Below, in pieces: positions 26,036-34,540 of a DNA stretch of 64,000 bases. A program made the position numbers and the translations under genes. Source of the DNA: Candidatus Amarolinea dominans (GTDB lineage Bacteria > Chloroflexota > Anaerolineae > SSC4 > Amarolineaceae); the NCBI GenBank assembly GCA_016719785.1, contig JADJYJ010000004.1:248001-312000 (forward strand), written 5' to 3'. The notes under the pieces are model-generated. The model did not search any database and had not been told where the DNA came from. It saw only the letters and a list, made by a program, of their open reading frames with translations. The first letter of the stretch is position 1. Every line of letters begins with the position of its first letter.

Positions 26036-26192
26036 CTCCGGCAAACTCAAAACAAAACAAAGCCCAGACCCGCGCGGTCGTGTGATTGCCTGATCGTTTT
26101 TACGATTTCTTTACGCTGATACGGTATACTGTGGTCGAAGATCAGGCCAGGGTGCCCTGGCTGGATGAGAAACCATAGGAGTAAATCGCATT

Positions 26193-27143
26193 ATGTCAAC
26201 TGAAATAGGTAATCCGCAGACCCCTGCACCGGCGTCCACCCTCAGCCCGATGGAGCAACTGGCCAAAGACATCAACGACTTGCAGGCGCGCTATGAGGAC
26301 TTGCAGAACAAGGTCAAATTGAACCACCTGCGCGGCCAGGTCAGTCAGACTGCAGGCCAGGTCAAGGGCGTGGCTGACACGCTGGCCGCCGCGCGTGGAC
26401 GCGGTTATACGCTGAACAAGGCTCTCGATGTCAGCGTGCGCAGTTTGAGCAGCGAGTGGGCGCAGACACAGAGCGCAGTCGGCAAACAACTGGACGAGCA
26501 GGCGCCTGCCCTGGCGTCGAGCTTGCAGCCGCTGGAAAACCGCATGTTGATGATGGTGGCCGCGTCCACCAACCCGACCGTGGCGCAGCCGATGGTGGCA
26601 GTGGTCAAGACCACGCTGCAGGCGGTGGAAGGCCGACTGAAGGCGCTGGAGGAGAGCATCGCCGCTCTGCTCAAGGCGCCGGCGGACAAGGTCAAGGCGC
26701 TCACAGATCAGCTCGATGACATCACTGACATGCTCAAGCTGTTTGGCGAGGCGACCTTCAAGTTGCATCCGGGCGAATCGCCGGTGGCGGTGGAGCGCGC
26801 CTCCTGGTTCCGCCATGGCGACAAGAAGGCCGACGATGACCCCGACGGTTTCATCTTCCTGACCACGCGGCGGCTGTTGTTCGAGCAGAACGAGAAGGTG
26901 GCGACCAAGAAGTTCCTCTTCATCACCACCGCCTCAGAGGAACTTCACAAGCTGCTGCTGGACGTGCCGCTGACGCAGGTAGGCACGATCACCCCGCGCG
27001 ACATGGGCTTCCTCGGTTTAGGCGAACACCTGGACGTGACCTTCGACGGAGCCAGCGTGGCCGCAGCCCACTTCCAGTTGGGTGCGGACAATACGAAATG
27101 GCAAAAGTGGATCGAGGATGCGAAGGCGGGGAGAGGGGAGTAG
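26193..27143 (+). CDS. Coiled-coil protein with C-terminal PH/GRAM-like domain
   Basis: A 316-residue soluble protein with no signal peptide. Residues ~15-190 are helical and coiled-coil in character (LAKDINDLQARYEDLQNKVK and later A/L/K/E/Q-rich segments). Residues ~195-310 form a beta-rich unit (GFIFLTTRRLLFEQNEK ... DVPLTQVGTITPRDMG) that looks like the PH-like/GRAM domains that read membranes or partners. I do not recognise a named family. AGGAG lies ten bases upstream of the ATG. A TATACT box (26125-26130) precedes it without a good -35 element. Confidence 0.6.
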   Translation: MSTEIGNPQTPAPASTLSPMEQLAKDINDLQARYEDLQNKVKLNHLRGQVSQTAGQVKGVADTLAAARGRGYTLNKALDVSVRSLSSEWAQTQSAVGKQLDEQAPALASSLQPLENRMLMMVAASTNPTVAQPMVAVVKTTLQAVEGRLKALEESIAALLKAPADKVKALTDQLDDITDMLKLFGEATFKLHPGESPVAVERASWFRHGDKKADDDPDGFIFLTTRRLLFEQNEKVATKKFLFITTASEELHKLLLDVPLTQVGTITPRDMGFLGLGEHLDVTFDGASVAAAHFQLGADNTKWQKWIEDAKAGRGE

Positions 27144-27149
27144 AGACTT

Positions 27150-27686
27150 GTCCTCTCCTCACCCCCGGCCCCTCTCCTCTCCAGGTATGGAGAGGAGAGG
27201 GGAGTGAGGGGCCTCTCCGCTCCGCCGGTTCCTCCTCCTCTCCAGGTATGGAGAGGAGAGGGGAGTGAGGGGCCTCTCCGCTCCGCCGGTTCCTCCTCCT
27301 CTCCAGGTATGGAGGAGAGGGGGGTGGGGCCCCCCCCGGCCCCCGGGCCCCCCCCCCCCCGGGGGGGAGAGGGAGTGAGGGGCCTCTCCCGCTCCGCCGG
27401 TTCCTCCTCCTCTCCAGGTATGGAGAGGAGAGGGGGAGGAGAGGGCCTCTCCGCTCGCCGGTTCCTCCTCCTCTCCAGGTATGGAGAGGAGAGGGGAGTG
27501 AGGGGCCTCCCTGGTTCCTCCTCCCCCTCTCCAGGTATGGAGAGGAGAGGGGGGTGAGAGGCCTCTCCGCTCCGCCGGTTCCTCCTCCTCTCCAGGTATG
27601 GAGAGGAGAGGGGAGTGAGGGGCCTCTCCGCTCCGCCGGTTCCTCCTCCTCTCCAGGTATGGAGAGGAGAGGGGGGTGTGGACGCG
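27150..27686. repeat. Array of ~61-bp units carrying a palindrome
   Basis: Eight copies of CTCTCCTCTCCAGGTATGGAGAGGAGAG occur, spaced mostly 61 bases apart (27181, 27242, 27303, 27414, 27476, 27531, 27592, 27653). They alternate with GGCCTCTCCGCTCCGCCGG and TTCCTCCTCC. One unit contains long G and C runs (about 27325-27370) that may be an assembly problem. Long open frames on the opposite strand here are products of the repeat, not genes. A variant with reversed loop appears at 28222-28262, on the other side of the nuclease gene. Confidence 0.92.
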
Positions 27687-28217
27687 ATGGGTTTTGCCGA
27701 AACGGGCTTTCGGAGAAAAGAGGGAAGATTGAGCACAACGGATTTTGCCGATTCCGGAGTTCGAGGAGACGAGGAAGGAGCAGGCGAGGCGCCTACTCTC
27801 AGTAGCGCGGAGACAGAGTTGTGGGCCAAACTTCTCCACGCGAAGGTCCCCAGCCATGTTGTCGTACTGGCACGCAAGCTGCGCCAGCAGCAAACACGTG
27901 CCGAAGAACTCCTGTGGATGTGCCTGCGCAACCGCATGTTGAACGGCCTGAAATTCAGGCGACAGCATCCCCTGGGCCGCTACATCGCTGATTTTTACTG
28001 CGCCGAAAAACGCCTTGTAATCGAACTGGATGGCTCCGTTCATCATCACCCCGACCAGCAGGCCTACGATCAAATCCGACAGCAAGAAATCGAAGCACGC
28101 GGACTAATCGTCTTGCGCCTGCGTAACGAACAAGTCGAGAGCGATCTCGAACAAACACTCGACCTCATCGCCGATATAGCCACACGCGGCCCAATCGCCC
28201 TACCGCCCACCAAGTAA
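27687..28217 (+). CDS. DUF559-family endonuclease-like protein
   Basis: A 176-residue protein whose C-terminal ~115 residues match the DUF559 (Vsr-like, PD-(D/E)xK-type) pattern: TRAEELLWMCLRN, FRRQHPLGRYIADFY, RLVIELDGSVHHH. Asp and Glu in these segments would be the catalytic ones. The N-terminal ~60 residues from the ATG at 27687 are low-complexity and not conserved, so the true start may be further in. It sits between two blocks of the palindromic repeat, as DUF559 genes often do in repeat-rich genomes. Function unknown. Confidence 0.75.
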   Translation: MGFAETGFRRKEGRLSTTDFADSGVRGDEEGAGEAPTLSSAETELWAKLLHAKVPSHVVVLARKLRQQQTRAEELLWMCLRNRMLNGLKFRRQHPLGRYIADFYCAEKRLVIELDGSVHHHPDQQAYDQIRQQEIEARGLIVLRLRNEQVESDLEQTLDLIADIATRGPIALPPTK

Positions 28218-28305
28218 TCACTCTCTCCTCCCCCTCTCCTCTCCATACTTGGAGAGGAGAGGGGGCCAGGGGGTGAGGTGAGGAGAGGGGGCCAGGGTCA
28301 GCGCC
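28218..28305. repeat. Palindromic CTCTCC repeat, isolated copy
   Basis: CCCTCTCCTCTCCATACTTGGAGAGGAGAGGG (arms plus 6-base loop) followed by further GAGGGGGCCAGG blocks. It is related to the array at 27150-27686 and marks the broken end of the STAND-ATPase fragment. Confidence 0.8.
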
Positions 28306-28850
28306 TCGCGATAGCTGGACTCGGCCTCGCCAATGCGCAGCGTCAGGCGCAGCAGGTCGCCCAGGGTTTCATCGAAGAGGTCAACGGGCTGGCGGAAGAC
28401 GGCGATCAGCCCTGCCAGCCAGGCGGCGGCCGGGGAAAGATCGCGCAGCATCGTGTCGAGGATGTAGGCGGAGACCTGCGGCTGCGTCTGCAAGTGTTCG
28501 ATGAAGTCGGCGGCGTTGGTTTCCTGTCCCAACAGCCCCCCGGCTGCCAGGCGCAGGAGCATGGGGCTGCGGCCGGTCTTGGCCAACAGGCGCTGGCGCA
28601 ACGGCGGAGCCGCCTGCAGATCAAGGCGGCTGACCAACTCCTGTGCTTCCTCCGGTTCCAGCCCTGCCAGGTTGACCTGCGCGAGCGCGGGCAGCATCAC
28701 ATCTTCGCGGCTGGTGAGCAGGAGGGTGGTCGGTGTGGAGGCGCTGAGAAAACGCAGGACGCTCATGATGGTCGCGTCGGCGAGAGCCAGGTGAACATCG
28801 TCGAAGCAGAGCAGTGCAGGGCGTTGGTTGAGCGCTGCGCCGCAGGTATT
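28290..28850 (-). pseudogene. Fragment of a STAND-type (LuxR/NB-ARC-like) ATPase
   Basis: Reading on the minus strand gives Walker B-like ALLCFDDVHLAL, an arginine-finger/sensor region TTLLLTSREDV, GLEPEEAQELVSRL, and a winged-helix-like segment ending in LRIGEAESSYREAL. There is no Walker A upstream, and the end is cut by the repeat at 28218. The frame extends from 29054 to 28218, but the flanks are not protein-like. It is a remnant of a large signalling ATPase, probably disrupted by repeat insertion or deletion. Confidence 0.65.
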
Positions 28851-28895
28851 TGAGCATAGCGCCAAAACTATTGATGGATTCTGCCACAAGCATAA

Positions 28896-28962
28896 GGTGT
28901 CTTCCCCAAAAAAAGACACCACCCCCATGCACGCGGCGCAAGGTTGGTGTCTCGCGGTCAGG
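28896..28962. repeat. Small inverted repeats (GGTGTCTT/AAGACACC/TGGTGTCT)
   Basis: GGTGTCTT and AAGACACC (28896-28922) form a hairpin; AAGACACCA also pairs with TGGTGTCT some 25 bases further on. This could be the end of a mobile element or a weak terminator. The rest of the gap to 29138 holds only a weak promoter candidate. Confidence 0.4.
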
Positions 28963-28972
28963 GCGCTATTAT
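28944..28972 (+). promoter_or_regulatory. Possible promoter upstream of the export operon
   Basis: TTGGTG, 17-base spacer, TATTAT. It lies about 165 bases before the first gene of the adaptor/permease cluster. Partial match only. Confidence 0.35.
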
Positions 28973-29137
28973 AGACTGATCGGAGAGAGATGCAAATGGG
29001 CCGTGCAATCCCCTCTGACCCGAAAGTTGTCAATTCTAAAAACACCATCTTCATCTAATCTTAACATCGAGATGCTAAAATCAGGGTTGGCATTGCCCGC
29101 GTCAGCGGGCGCCAATTTTCAGAGGAGCAAGTAAACA

Positions 29138-29617
29138 ATGAATCGTACGCTGCAGATCACCCTGGGTGTTGTTCTCCTGTTGGCGGTGGCCGGGGGCAGC
29201 TTTTATGGCGGCATGCTCTACGGTCAGGGGCAGGCGCAGGCGAATTTCCTCGCCCGCCGCACCGGCGCCGTACCCGGCGGCGTGGGCGGTTTCCCCGTGG
29301 ACCCCAATCAGTCCGGAAGCCAGCGCCGCGGTAATGCCCAGGCCGGCTCCCTGTTCGGCCAGATTACTGAGATCGGCGAAGGCGTCCTGGTCATCACCGA
29401 CAGCGACGGCAAGCAGACGCAAGTGAAGGTCACCGATACAACGTTGATCGAGAAGAATGCCTCGGTCACGGTGGCTGAGCTGACCACCGGTGAGACGGTC
29501 ATCGTCTCAGGTACGCCGGGCAGTGACGGCAGCATCACCGCACGCTCGGTGCAGGTGGCGCCCGCCGGTCGCTTCGGCCCTGGCGGCGGGGACTTCGTTG
29601 TTCCCATCGGCCAATAG
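29138..29617 (+). CDS. Membrane-anchored DUF5666-like beta-barrel protein
   Basis: A 159-residue protein with an N-terminal membrane anchor (LGVVLLLAVAGGSFYGGMLYG), a Gly/Arg-rich linker, and a small beta domain (FGQITEIGEGVLVITDSDG ... TLIEKNASVTVAELTTGETVIVSG) of the DUF5666/OB-like kind. AGGAG lies nine bases before the ATG. It is followed at 33 bases by the adaptor genes, so it is probably an accessory part of that export system. A direct role is not shown. Confidence 0.65.
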   Translation: MNRTLQITLGVVLLLAVAGGSFYGGMLYGQGQAQANFLARRTGAVPGGVGGFPVDPNQSGSQRRGNAQAGSLFGQITEIGEGVLVITDSDGKQTQVKVTDTTLIEKNASVTVAELTTGETVIVSGTPGSDGSITARSVQVAPAGRFGPGGGDFVVPIGQ

Positions 29618-29650
29618 ACGACCAGGCGCAGCAGAAAGCCGGGAGTTGAC

Positions 29651-31318
29651 ATGAAAACAGCGCGCTACGGGGCGTTGGCGCTCATTTTGCTGGCCGTGGC
29701 CGCGGGCGGATTCTTTTTCATCCGCAGCCGCACCCTCCCTCCCTCCCCAACTGGGGGGGAGGGAGGGGCCGCCAGCAGCGGGTACACGCAGATTGTGGAC
29801 GTACAGGTGGGCAATCTCAGCGCCAGTCTGAGTGTGGTTGGCCAGGTGGAAGCGGAACAGCAGGAAGACCTGACCTTTACCCGCCTCAACGGCACCACCA
29901 AGCTGCTGACACTGGCTGTGGCCGCGGGCCACACCGTGACCGCCGGCCAGGTGTTAGCCACGATTGACCCCGCGGCCTATCAGCAGGCCCTGGATCAAGC
30001 CAAGAGCAGCCTGCAAGCGGCCGAGGAAACCCTGGCCGATCTGCAGACGCCGGTGACCGACCTCGCCCGCGCCCAGGCCGATCTGGCCGTGGCGCAGGCC
30101 AACCTCCAAAACCAGACCGCACAAGACACGCTGACGGACCTGCTGCACCCGGATATCGCCAGTCTGACGATCAGAGTCACCGACGCCCAACGTACGCTGA
30201 ACGAAGCCCAGGCCAGCCTGGCGTCACTGCAATCCGATAGGACGGCTGCCACTCGCCTGGACAAGTTGCGCGAGACCGAGGCCACGACCGCGGCCGAGCA
30301 CGCGCGCCTGGCGGCCGAAACCTATAACGATACCTTTCACCAGGACCGGCTGCGCGTGGCTTTCAATACCATGATGAATGCCCGCGATGCACGCATCACC
30401 GCCGAGCTGCAACAGCAGGCCGACCTGCTCAAGGCCCAGAGCCAACTGCGCAAGGCGCAAACCAGCCTGGCGGATGCACAGGAAGCGCTGGCCGAGGCGC
30501 AAGCCGGAGGCGACAAGCTGACCCTGGCCAAGGCCCGCCTGGCCGTGCAGCAGGCGCAGGTCGCCCAGGCCGAGGCGCAGGAGAACCGCAGTCAACTGGA
30601 TGAAGGGCCAGACACGGTCAAACTGGCAACCGCGCAGGCCGACCTGGACAAAAAACGCCTGGCCGTGACGGATGCCGAGGCCGCGCTCGCCGCCACCCAG
30701 ATCATGGCCCCCTTCGCCGGCACCATCCTGCAGACCCACGTTGAGCCAGGCGATCTCGTCACCGCCAACACCCGCATCCTGACCGTCGCCAACCTGCAGA
30801 CGCTGCAGATCGTCGCGGCCGTGGACGAGACCACCATCCGCCAGATTGCCGCCGGCCAGGCCGCCCAAGTCACCTTCGACGCCTTCCTCGGTCGCACCTT
30901 GCGTGGCCAGGTTGCCTCCGTGCCCTTACAAGGCACGCTGCAGGGCGATGTCATGGTCTATTCGGTTCCCATCACCCTCACCGGCGCGGTTGACCTGCCC
31001 CTGCTGGTCGGCATGACCGCCAACGTCAAGGTGGAACTCGGTCAGGCGACCAACGCCCTGCTGGTTCCCACCATGGCCCTGCAACGCAGCGGCGGCCTGG
31101 TGCAGGTGCTGGTCCCCAACCCCAACGACCCGACCGCCGAGCCGCAGGCCGTCCCCGTGGAAATCGGCCTCAGCGATGGCATCAACACCCAGATCGTGCG
31201 CGGCCTCAACCCCGGTGACAAGGTCGTCGTCCAGATCGCCGCCACCCAATCCACCAACCCCTTCAACTTCCGCGGCGTCGGCGGCGACACTCCACGCATT
31301 CAGCCCATCGGCCGCTGA
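29651..31318 (+). CDS. HlyD/MacA-type periplasmic adaptor 1
   Basis: A 555-residue membrane-fusion/adaptor protein. It has an N-terminal anchor (LALILLAVAAGGFFFIRS), then a PTGGEGGA segment encoded by an inserted palindrome, a biotinyl-lipoyl-like domain half (VTAGQVLATIDPAAYQQALDQ), a long Ala/Gln-rich coiled coil, the second lipoyl half (IMAPFAGTILQTHVEPGDLV) and beta-barrel domains. It is the tandem paralogue of the next gene. In monoderm or atypical-envelope Chloroflexota such adaptors join MacB-like permeases. Coupled export of an antibiotic, lipid or peptide is a family inference. Confidence 0.88.
   Translation: MKTARYGALALILLAVAAGGFFFIRSRTLPPSPTGGEGGAASSGYTQIVDVQVGNLSASLSVVGQVEAEQQEDLTFTRLNGTTKLLTLAVAAGHTVTAGQVLATIDPAAYQQALDQAKSSLQAAEETLADLQTPVTDLARAQADLAVAQANLQNQTAQDTLTDLLHPDIASLTIRVTDAQRTLNEAQASLASLQSDRTAATRLDKLRETEATTAAEHARLAAETYNDTFHQDRLRVAFNTMMNARDARITAELQQQADLLKAQSQLRKAQTSLADAQEALAEAQAGGDKLTLAKARLAVQQAQVAQAEAQENRSQLDEGPDTVKLATAQADLDKKRLAVTDAEAALAATQIMAPFAGTILQTHVEPGDLVTANTRILTVANLQTLQIVAAVDETTIRQIAAGQAAQVTFDAFLGRTLRGQVASVPLQGTLQGDVMVYSVPITLTGAVDLPLLVGMTANVKVELGQATNALLVPTMALQRSGGLVQVLVPNPNDPTAEPQAVPVEIGLSDGINTQIVRGLNPGDKVVVQIAATQSTNPFNFRGVGGDTPRIQPIGR
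29733..29768. repeat. In-frame palindromic repeat inside adaptor 1
   Basis: CCCTCCCTCCCC ... GGGGAGGGAGGG with a short AACT loop lies in the coding sequence just after the membrane anchor and encodes Pro/Gly-rich residues. A shorter version sits at the same place in adaptor 2 (31423-31449). Confidence 0.8.
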
Positions 31319-31334
31319 CAGGAGAATCGCACAT

Positions 31335-33044
31335 ATGCAACAATCCAAACGATTCTGGCCGTGGGTGTTAGTCCTGCTGGCTATTGTAGCCGTGGGCAGC
31401 TTTCTATTCATCCGCAGCCGCACCCCCCAAACTGGGGGGGAGGGGGGGGCCACCACCGCCAGCAGCGGTTACACGCAAGTGGTAGATGTGCAGGTGGGCG
31501 ACCTCAGCGCCAGCCTGAGCGTCGTCGGTCAGGTGGAGGCGGTGCAGCAGGCTAATTTGACCTTCACCCGGCTCAGCGGCACGACCAAGCTGCTGACCCT
31601 GGCCGTGGCCGCGGGCAACACCGTGACGAACGGACAAGTGCTGGCTGCGATTGACCCCGCGCCCTATCAACAAGCGCTCGATCAGGCGCGCAGCGATCTG
31701 CAGGCGACCGCGGAACGCCTGACCGATCTCCAGGCGCCGGTTACCGACCTTGCCCGCGCCAAGGCCGACCTGGCCGTGGCCAAAGCGGATCACGATCAAC
31801 AACAGGCCGCGGAAGATTTGAAATCGGCGCAGACGCCCGACCTGGCGCGCTTGCGCGGCGTGGTCCAGGATGCGCAGGACACCCTCGCCCTGGCGCAAAC
31901 GCAGCAAACCCTGACCGATCATGACGCCGCGGCCAAGAGCGAGCGCGACCTGCAGTACGCCGTCAACTGGCATGAGCGCCGTATCACAGACCTGATGGCG
32001 CTGGTGGCCAATGGCAAGGCCAACGCCGAGCAGATCGAGCAGTTGAGCGACGAACAGACCGCGCTGGGCGACGCGCAAGCCGACCTGGCGCACGTGCAGG
32101 CGCAGCGCCAGCTCAATCAACAGGCGGTCGCGGCGGCCGTGGTCAAGGCCCAGGCCAGCCTGGCGGATGCGCAGGAAGCGCTGGCCGAGGCGCAAGCCGG
32201 AGGCGACAAGCTGACCCTGGCCAAGGCCCGCCTGGCGGTGCAGCAGGCGCAGGTCGCCCAGGCCGAGGCGCAGGAGAACCGCAGTCAACTGGATGAAGGG
32301 CCGGACACGGTCAAACTGGCAACCGCGCAGGCCGACCTGGACAAAAAGCGCCTGGCCGTGACGGATGCCGAGGCCGCACTCGCCGCCACCCAGATCATGG
32401 CCCCCTTCGCCGGCACCATCCTGCAGACCCACGTTGAGCCAGGCGATCTCGTCGCCGCCAACACCCGCATCCTGACCGTCGCCAACCTGCAGACGCTGCA
32501 GATCGTCGCCGCCGTGGACGAGACCACCATCCGCCAGGTTGCCGCCAGCCAGACCGCCCAGGTCACCTTCGACGCCTTCCCCGGTCGCACCTTGCGCGGC
32601 CAGGTTGCCTCCGTGCCCTTACAAGGCACGCTGCAGGGCGATGTCATGGTCTATTCGGTTCCCATCACCCTCACCGGCGCGGTTGACCTGCCCCTGCTGG
32701 TCGGCATGACCGCCAACGTCAAGGTGGAACTCGGTCAGGCGACCAACGCCCTGCTGGTTCCCACCATGGCCCTGCAACGCAGCGGCGGCCTGGTGCAGGT
32801 ACTGGTCCCCAACCCCAACGATCCGACCGCCGAACCGCAGGCCGTCCCCGTCGAAATCGGCCTCAGCGATGGCGTCAACACCCAGATCGTGCGCGGCCTC
32901 AACCCCGGTGACAAGGTCGTCATCCAGATCGCCGCCACCCAATCCACCAACCCCTTCGGCGTGCGCGGAGCCGGCGGCATCCTTGTTGGCCCTGGCCAGG
33001 GCAGCAACGTCGGCGGTTCCCGCAACCAGCCCATCGGCCGCTGA
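31335..33044 (+). CDS. HlyD/MacA-type periplasmic adaptor 2
   Basis: A 569-residue paralogue of the preceding gene. ATG at 31335 is preceded by GGAG (GGAGAATCGCACAT); the open frame further upstream overlaps adaptor 1 in another frame. Anchor, lipoyl halves and beta domains are as in adaptor 1, while the coiled-coil centre differs (for example HERRITDLMALVANGK). From about 32153 to 32953 the DNA is nearly identical to 30440-31243, indicating recent duplication or gene conversion. The two may form hetero-oligomeric adaptors with the following permease. Confidence 0.88.
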   Translation: MQQSKRFWPWVLVLLAIVAVGSFLFIRSRTPQTGGEGGATTASSGYTQVVDVQVGDLSASLSVVGQVEAVQQANLTFTRLSGTTKLLTLAVAAGNTVTNGQVLAAIDPAPYQQALDQARSDLQATAERLTDLQAPVTDLARAKADLAVAKADHDQQQAAEDLKSAQTPDLARLRGVVQDAQDTLALAQTQQTLTDHDAAAKSERDLQYAVNWHERRITDLMALVANGKANAEQIEQLSDEQTALGDAQADLAHVQAQRQLNQQAVAAAVVKAQASLADAQEALAEAQAGGDKLTLAKARLAVQQAQVAQAEAQENRSQLDEGPDTVKLATAQADLDKKRLAVTDAEAALAATQIMAPFAGTILQTHVEPGDLVAANTRILTVANLQTLQIVAAVDETTIRQVAASQTAQVTFDAFPGRTLRGQVASVPLQGTLQGDVMVYSVPITLTGAVDLPLLVGMTANVKVELGQATNALLVPTMALQRSGGLVQVLVPNPNDPTAEPQAVPVEIGLSDGVNTQIVRGLNPGDKVVIQIAATQSTNPFGVRGAGGILVGPGQGSNVGGSRNQPIGR

Positions 33045-33059
33045 GAGGAGCAGATCGTC

Positions 33060-34292
33060 ATGAGAAAACTATTGATGGGGTTGCGCGTGGCCGTGACCGC
33101 GCTGACCGTGCATAAGATGCGCTCCATCCTGACCATGCTCGGTGTCGTGATTGGCGTGGCCGCGGTGATTGCGTTGGTGGCCGTGGGGCAAGGCGCGCAG
33201 GCGCAGATCATCAACCAGTTTCAGGCGCTTGGCTCCAACCTGCTGACCGTCAGCGCCGGCACCAACTTCGGCTTTTCGCGCAGCGGCCTGCAGCAAAACA
33301 CGCGGCCGCTGACCGACAAGGATGTGGAGGCCATCCGTGCCCTGGCTACCGCCGTCAAGCTGGTGGCGCCCGACTACAGCGCCAATGCCACCGTCGTCTA
33401 CCAGGGCAAGACCACCAACACCAGCATCAGCGGCGTGACGGCCGACTATGCCACGGTACGCAACTGGAGCGTGGATCGCGGGCGCTTCGTCAGCGCGCAG
33501 GACACCAGCAACCTGGCGCTGGTGGTTGTTCTGGGGCAGACCGTGGTCGAAGACCTCTTCGGCAGCGCGTTAGTCAACCCGGTAGGCGAGGTGGTGCGCA
33601 TCAACCGGCAGCCCTATGAGGTGATTGGCGTGCTCAAGAGCAAGGGGCAGAGCGGATTCAACAACCAGGACAACACCGTCTTCATGCCACTGCGCACCGC
33701 GCAGGTCAAATTGGGCGGCGCCGGCACCACGCAAGTGCGTTCCATCAGCCTGCAGGTGCGCACCGCCGAGGAGATGGACCTGGCGCAGGCGCAGGTTACC
33801 GCGATTCTGCGCGCCCTGCACGGGCTGCAGACCGGCGCGGAGAACGATTTCACGGTGCAGAACCAGGCCGACATCCTCGACAGCGTGGCGCAGACCAGCG
33901 GTACCTTCACCACCTTGCTGGGCAGTATCGCCGCGATCTCGCTGCTCGTGGGCGGCATCGGCATCATGAATATCATGCTCGTCAGCGTGACCGAGCGCAC
34001 GCGTGAGGTGGGGCTGCGCAAGGCGGTCGGCGCCAAACGCAGCGACATCCTGCTGCAATTCCTGACCGAAGCCGTCGTCCTCAGCAGTACAGGAGGGATC
34101 ATCGGCGTACTGCTCGGTGTGGGCGGCGCCCAGATCATCACACCCTTGCTGGGGGGTAGCCGCGCCCTCGTCACGCCGCAGAGCATCATCCTGGCCCTGA
34201 CCGTCTCCCTGGGCATCGGCATCTTCTTCGGCCTCTACCCCGCCAACCGCGCCGCCCGCCTCAACCCGATTGACGCACTGCGCTATGAATAG
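33060..34292 (+). CDS. MacB/FtsX-type ABC transporter permease
   Basis: A 410-residue permease with a first span after MRSILTMLGVVIGVAAVIALVAVG, a large extracytoplasmic domain (about 45-280), and three C-terminal spans (AISLLVGGIGIMNIMLVSV, a second span in GGIIGVLLGVGGAQII, and VSLGIGIFFGLYPA). The signature TERTREVGLRKAVGAKR before the second-last span is typical of MacB. No ATP-binding protein is encoded beside it, although one normally forms the same operon; it must be supplied from elsewhere or has been lost. Eight codons end in NPIDALRYE, typical for the family. Confidence 0.92.
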   Translation: MRKLLMGLRVAVTALTVHKMRSILTMLGVVIGVAAVIALVAVGQGAQAQIINQFQALGSNLLTVSAGTNFGFSRSGLQQNTRPLTDKDVEAIRALATAVKLVAPDYSANATVVYQGKTTNTSISGVTADYATVRNWSVDRGRFVSAQDTSNLALVVVLGQTVVEDLFGSALVNPVGEVVRINRQPYEVIGVLKSKGQSGFNNQDNTVFMPLRTAQVKLGGAGTTQVRSISLQVRTAEEMDLAQAQVTAILRALHGLQTGAENDFTVQNQADILDSVAQTSGTFTTLLGSIAAISLLVGGIGIMNIMLVSVTERTREVGLRKAVGAKRSDILLQFLTEAVVLSSTGGIIGVLLGVGGAQIITPLLGGSRALVTPQSIILALTVSLGIGIFFGLYPANRAARLNPIDALRYE

Positions 34293-34337
34293 GCGTTTCG
34301 CGCCATGTGAGCTGTCGAATTTCCTCATTTTTGGGTC

Positions 34338-34366
34338 TTGACAAACCGCGTTGCGTGTGCTAAACT
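34338..34366 (+). promoter_or_regulatory. Sigma70-type promoter of LacI-family regulator 2
   Basis: TTGACA (34338-34343), 17-base spacer, TAAACT (34361-34366). The first operator begins nine bases downstream. Confidence 0.8.
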
Positions 34367-34373
34367 GTTCGTA

Positions 34374-34430
34374 GTTAAGCGGTTTCCGAAAGGGCCGCTC
34401 TTTTCTCCACACGATAGTAAACCGCTTAAC
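34374..34430. promoter_or_regulatory. Paired LacI-type operators in inverted order
   Basis: GTTAAGCGGTTT (34374-34385) and AAACCGCTTAAC (34419-34430) are exact inverted copies, and each also has the AAnCGnTT core of LacI operators. Two tetramer-bridgeable sites straddling the transcription start suggest looping autoregulation. A related AGACCGCTTG lies at 35614-35624 before the ABC genes. Confidence 0.7.
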
Positions 34431-34540
34431 GAACCCACGACGCCTGTGCCCGTGTGCCCAGGCGTCGAACTGGAATGACCAGGGTGCGTCGCCACGTTGG
34501 ACGCCCTGGCCGCAGTTTGCTACGCAGCAGGAGCGCAACC

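Noticed and set aside
27150..27690. Possible CRISPR array in the 61-bp repeat region
   Set aside because: The segments between palindromes are themselves repeated and not unique spacers; no cas genes are near.
26945..28085. Minus-strand Pro/Arg-rich proteins of 250-330 residues
   Set aside because: They are translations of the palindromic repeat array and the antisense of two supported genes.
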